Below the pieces are notes generated by a model, which saw only the letters and a list, made by a program, of their open reading frames with translations, had not been told where the DNA came from and made no database searches. The translations under genes were made by a program, and so were the position numbers. DNA of 64,000 nt from Corynebacterium liangguodongii (GTDB lineage Bacteria > Actinomycetota > Actinomycetes > Mycobacteriales > Mycobacteriaceae). The stretch spans positions 310,001 through 374,000 of the forward strand of contig NZ_CP026948.1 of assembly GCF_003070865.1 (NCBI RefSeq), written 5' to 3'. Every line of letters starts with the position of its first letter. The first letter of the stretch is position 1. Shown piece by piece: positions 61,990 through 64,000 of the stretch.

Positions 61990-62111
61990 CGTCCATGGAA
62001 AAGCTGTGTGCTCGCTCGGGATGCGAGGGGAAATTTCCCTTGGGTGCCGGAGTCTAAGCGTGCGGAGATTTTCCACACCCGCTCTCGCTACATCCAGGAG
62101 GAATCAAGATT

Positions 62112-62267
62112 ATGAGCATTGGCGGCATCGTCGCTACCGTCCTGTCGATCATCCCGGCCATCATTGGCACGGGTCTGTCTTCCTTCGGGCTCTACACCCT
62201 CGCGGTGCGCACCGGCCTGATGGACGCCGTTCCGGCCATCGACCAGTTCGCCCACTCCATCATCTAG
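62112..62267 (+). CDS. Small hydrophobic peptide 1 (51 residues), porin-like or channel-forming
   Basis: A 51-residue peptide without signal sequence or Cys: a Gly/Ile-rich first half (MSIGGIVATVLSIIPAIIGT) and an amphipathic second half (SSFGLYTLAVRTGLMDAVPA, then IDQFAHSII). AGGAGGA lies nine bases before ATG 62112. It shares GLYTL and the P-[AV]-[IV]-[DE]-Q pattern with the next gene. Length and lack of signal recall the PorA/PorH porins of corynebacteria; a leaderless bacteriocin or phenol-soluble-modulin-like peptide is the alternative. Too short for homology alone to settle. Confidence 0.72.
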   Translation: MSIGGIVATVLSIIPAIIGTGLSSFGLYTLAVRTGLMDAVPAIDQFAHSII

Positions 62268-62313
62268 TCCCGCTCGACCACCCCTAGTTCGACCCGCATA
62301 GGAGGAAACCCAC

Positions 62314-62415
62314 ATGATCATGTCCGCGTACGGCCTCTACACCCTGCTCACGATGAACGGCATCATGGCCGCGATCCCGGTCGTCGAGCAGATCGTCAAC
62401 TCCATCCACTTCTAG
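62314..62415 (+). CDS. Small hydrophobic peptide 2 (33 residues), paralogue of peptide 1
   Basis: A 33-residue peptide: MIMSAYGLYTLLTMNGIMAA, then IPVVEQIVNSIHF. It lines up with the C-terminal 29 residues of the upstream peptide (SSFGLYTL with SAYGLYTL; VPAIDQ with IPVVEQ). GGAGGAAA lies six bases before ATG 62314; ATG 62320 is an alternative start. 46 bases separate the two genes, and a very stable hairpin follows, so they form a two-gene operon. Confidence 0.7.
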   Translation: MIMSAYGLYTLLTMNGIMAAIPVVEQIVNSIHF

Positions 62416-62451
62416 GAAATTCTAAGAAGACTGCGCGAGGGATTCGCGCGA

Positions 62452-62490
62452 ACGCGGGCGCCCCGGGCATCGTTCCCGGGGCGCCCGCGT
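62452..62490 (+). terminator. Hairpin after the micropeptide operon
   Basis: Sixteen perfect, mostly GC pairs (62452-62467 with 62475-62490) around CATCGTT. It lacks a T-run but is the most stable simple hairpin in the window; it may also protect the mRNA 3' end. Confidence 0.75.
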
Positions 62491-62733
62491 TGTGGTTGCG
62501 CGGGGTGGGCGGGAAGCGCCGTGAGCGATTTGGTTTTCGCACCTCGGGCGTGGTTTACTGTCGTAGTTGTCTCGAGCTGGTCGGGGTGTGAGCGCGTTTC
62601 CGAGTGAGCGCCCCGAGACCCTTCGACCGCGTTTGGGCGGTTCGTCGATAAGCGAGAGGCGCAGAAAAGACATTGGCCACGTGCGTGCAGGACGGAAATC
62701 TGGCGCACATACTACCAGGTCAGGAGACCAACT
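62491..62733. other. Leader region of rplN
   Basis: No gene is seen. A promoter is needed here because both the rpsQ terminator and the 62452-62490 hairpin block read-through. TACTGT near 62555 is a possible -10 but no clear -35 was found. Confidence 0.45.
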
Positions 62734-63102
62734 GTGATTCAGCCTGAATCGCGTCTGAAGGTCGCCGATAACACGGGCGCCAGGGAAATCCTGTGCATCC
62801 GCGTGCTCGGCGGCTCTGTCCGACGCTTCGCCGGCATCGGCGACACGATCGTCGCCACCGTGAAGGAAGCCGCCCCGGGCGGCAACGTCAAGGAGGGTGA
62901 GGTTGTCAAGGCCGTCATCGTCCGCGCCAAGAAGGAGACCCGTCGCCCGGACGGCTCCTACATTGCGTTCGATGAGAACGCTGCCGTTTTGATCAAGAAC
63001 GACACCGAGCCCCGCGGCACCCGCATCTTCGGCCCCGTCGCTCGCGAGCTGCGCGACAAGAAGTTCATGAAGATCGTTTCTCTCGCACCGGAGGTGATCT
63101 AA
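62734..63102 (+). CDS. rplN: 50S ribosomal protein L14
   Basis: A 122-residue L14 that forms bridge B8 to the small subunit. [40 protein letters not shown] and the C-terminal REKF-like [16 protein letters not shown] are typical. GTG 62734 with CAGGAGACC upstream. It resumes the ribosomal gene order interrupted after rpsQ. Confidence 0.97.
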   Translation: MIQPESRLKVADNTGAREILCIRVLGGSVRRFAGIGDTIVATVKEAAPGGNVKEGEVVKAVIVRAKKETRRPDGSYIAFDENAAVLIKNDTEPRGTRIFGPVARELRDKKFMKIVSLAPEVI

Positions 63103-63105
63103 CCC

Positions 63106-63420
63106 ATGAAGATCAAGAAGGGCGATATGGTCCAGGTCATCTCTGGCAAGGACAAGGGCGCTCAGGGCAAGGTCATCGAGGCCTACCCGAAGCGCTCTAA
63201 GGTCCTCGTCGAGGGCGTGAACCGAGTGAAGAAGCACGTCGCGAACTCGTACAACGAGCGCGGCGCCGAGTCCGGCGGAATTGTCACCCAGGAGGCCCCG
63301 ATCCACGTCTCCAACGTGATGCTCCTTGATTCCGACGGCACCCCGACCCGCGTGGGCTACCGCTTCGACGAGAACGGCAAGAAGGTCCGCGTGGCAAAGT
63401 CGAACGGGAAGGACATCTAA
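63106..63420 (+). CDS. rplX: 50S ribosomal protein L24
   Basis: A 104-residue L24, an early assembly protein with a KOW motif ([20 protein letters not shown]) and [14 protein letters not shown]. Three bases separate it from rplN and two from rplE. Confidence 0.97.
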   Translation: MKIKKGDMVQVISGKDKGAQGKVIEAYPKRSKVLVEGVNRVKKHVANSYNERGAESGGIVTQEAPIHVSNVMLLDSDGTPTRVGYRFDENGKKVRVAKSNGKDI

Positions 63421-63422
63421 GC

Positions 63423-64000
63423 ATGGCTGAGAACTACACCCCGCGCCTCAAGGCGCGTTACAAGGACGACATCCGCGCCAAGCTCAACGACGAGTTCCAC
63501 TACGACAACGTCATGCAGATCCCCGGCCTGACCAAGATCGTGGTCAACATGGGTGTCGGTGATGCCGCGCGCGACTCCAAGGTCATCAACGGCGCGCTCG
63601 AGGACCTCACGGCGATCACCGGCCAGAAGCCGCAGCTGCGCCGCGCCCGCAAGTCCATCGCGAACTTCAAGCTCCGCGAGGGCATGCCGATCGGCGCTAA
63701 GGTCACCCTGCGCGGTGACCGCATGTGGGAGTTCCTCGACCGCCTGCTCTCCATCGCGCTTCCTCGTATCCGCGACTTCCGCGGCTTAAGCGATAAGCAG
63801 TTCGACGGTGCGGGCAACTACACCTTCGGCCTCAACGAGCAGACCATGTTCTACGAGATCGACATCGATAAGGTCGACCGCGTCCGCGGCATGGACATCA
63901 CGCTCGTGACCACCGCGACGACCGACGACGAGGGCCGCGCGCTGCTGCGCCACCTCGGCTTCCCGTTCGCGGACAAGGATGGGAAGATGCAGCAGGCCTA
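63423..64000 (+). CDS. rplE: 50S ribosomal protein L5 (runs to window end)
   Basis: 192 codons are visible, ending in the first two bases (TA) of what is very likely the stop codon, so the protein is essentially complete. L5 binds 5S r[43 protein letters not shown] and [19 protein letters not shown] are diagnostic. The length matches the roughly 190 residues of corynebacterial L5. Confidence 0.96.
   Translation, partial: MAENYTPRLKARYKDDIRAKLNDEFHYDNVMQIPGLTKIVVNMGVGDAARDSKVINGALEDLTAITGQKPQLRRARKSIANFKLREGMPIGAKVTLRGDRMWEFLDRLLSIALPRIRDFRGLSDKQFDGAGNYTFGLNEQTMFYEIDIDKVDRVRGMDITLVTTATTDDEGRALLRHLGFPFADKDGKMQQA

Noticed and set aside
62028..62039. GGGAAATTTCCC palindrome in the micropeptide leader as an operator
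   Set aside because: It lies well downstream of the promoter and short palindromes of this kind occur by chance; noted only within the promoter entry.

Overview
The window is high-GC actinobacterial DNA, and gene content and order point to a Corynebacterium. The evidence is the run menD - DUF3592 - mannosyltransferase - menG - reductase - polyprenyl synthase - secE - nusG - rplK - rplA, then rplJL, rpoBC, rpsL-rpsG-fusA-tuf and the S10 cluster, interrupted by corynebacterial genes (DUF3068, anchored-repeat ABC transporter, short PorA-like peptides). The species cannot be fixed from sequence alone.

Layout. 1-2.3 kb: end of a feoABC ferrous-iron uptake operon. 2.3-11.8 kb: menaquinone and envelope-lipid genes (menC, menD, menG, prenyl reductase, polyprenyl synthase, MgtA-type mannosyltransferase) plus a DASS dicarboxylate transporter. 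11.9-15.3 kb: four tRNAs (Tyr, Thr, Met, Trp), secE, nusG, rplK, rplA. 15.4-24.6 kb: a six-gene anchored-repeat ABC uptake system of the zinc/manganese class, with a sortase-type surface protein, a binding protein carrying an inserted repeat domain, a membrane-anchored repeat protein, ATPase, permease and a 1147-residue repeat protein. 24.6-37.4 kb: L10 leader, rplJ, rplL, a palindrome-repeat patch, an SDR, a succinate-semialdehyde dehydrogenase, DUF3068, rpoB, rpoC.

37.45-42.06 kb is the most unusual part: a lower-GC island between rpoC and a second copy of the last 235 bp of rpoC. It holds one leftward operon that looks like a complete circular-bacteriocin locus: a 93-residue precursor resembling circularin A and carnocyclin A, a SpoIIM/DUF95-like membrane protein, two small membrane proteins, a large membrane protein and an ABC ATPase. 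No integrase or transposase is present. Four silent differences between the rpoC ends suggest that one copy arrived with the element.

42.3-64 kb: a DUF1266 gene, rpsL-rpsG-fusA-tuf, a reverse-strand Asp23/Gls24 envelope-stress cluster, the S10 operon (rpsJ to rpsQ), phoX behind a PHO-box-like repeat, thiD, two tandem paralogous hydrophobic micropeptides with a strong promoter and ribosome sites, then rplN-rplX-rplE running off the end.

Several genes (DASS, 4873, menG, SDR, DUF3068, probably menC) have a -10 hexamer 6-8 nt before the start codon and are likely read from leaderless transcripts. No CRISPR array, rRNA gene or insertion sequence was seen.
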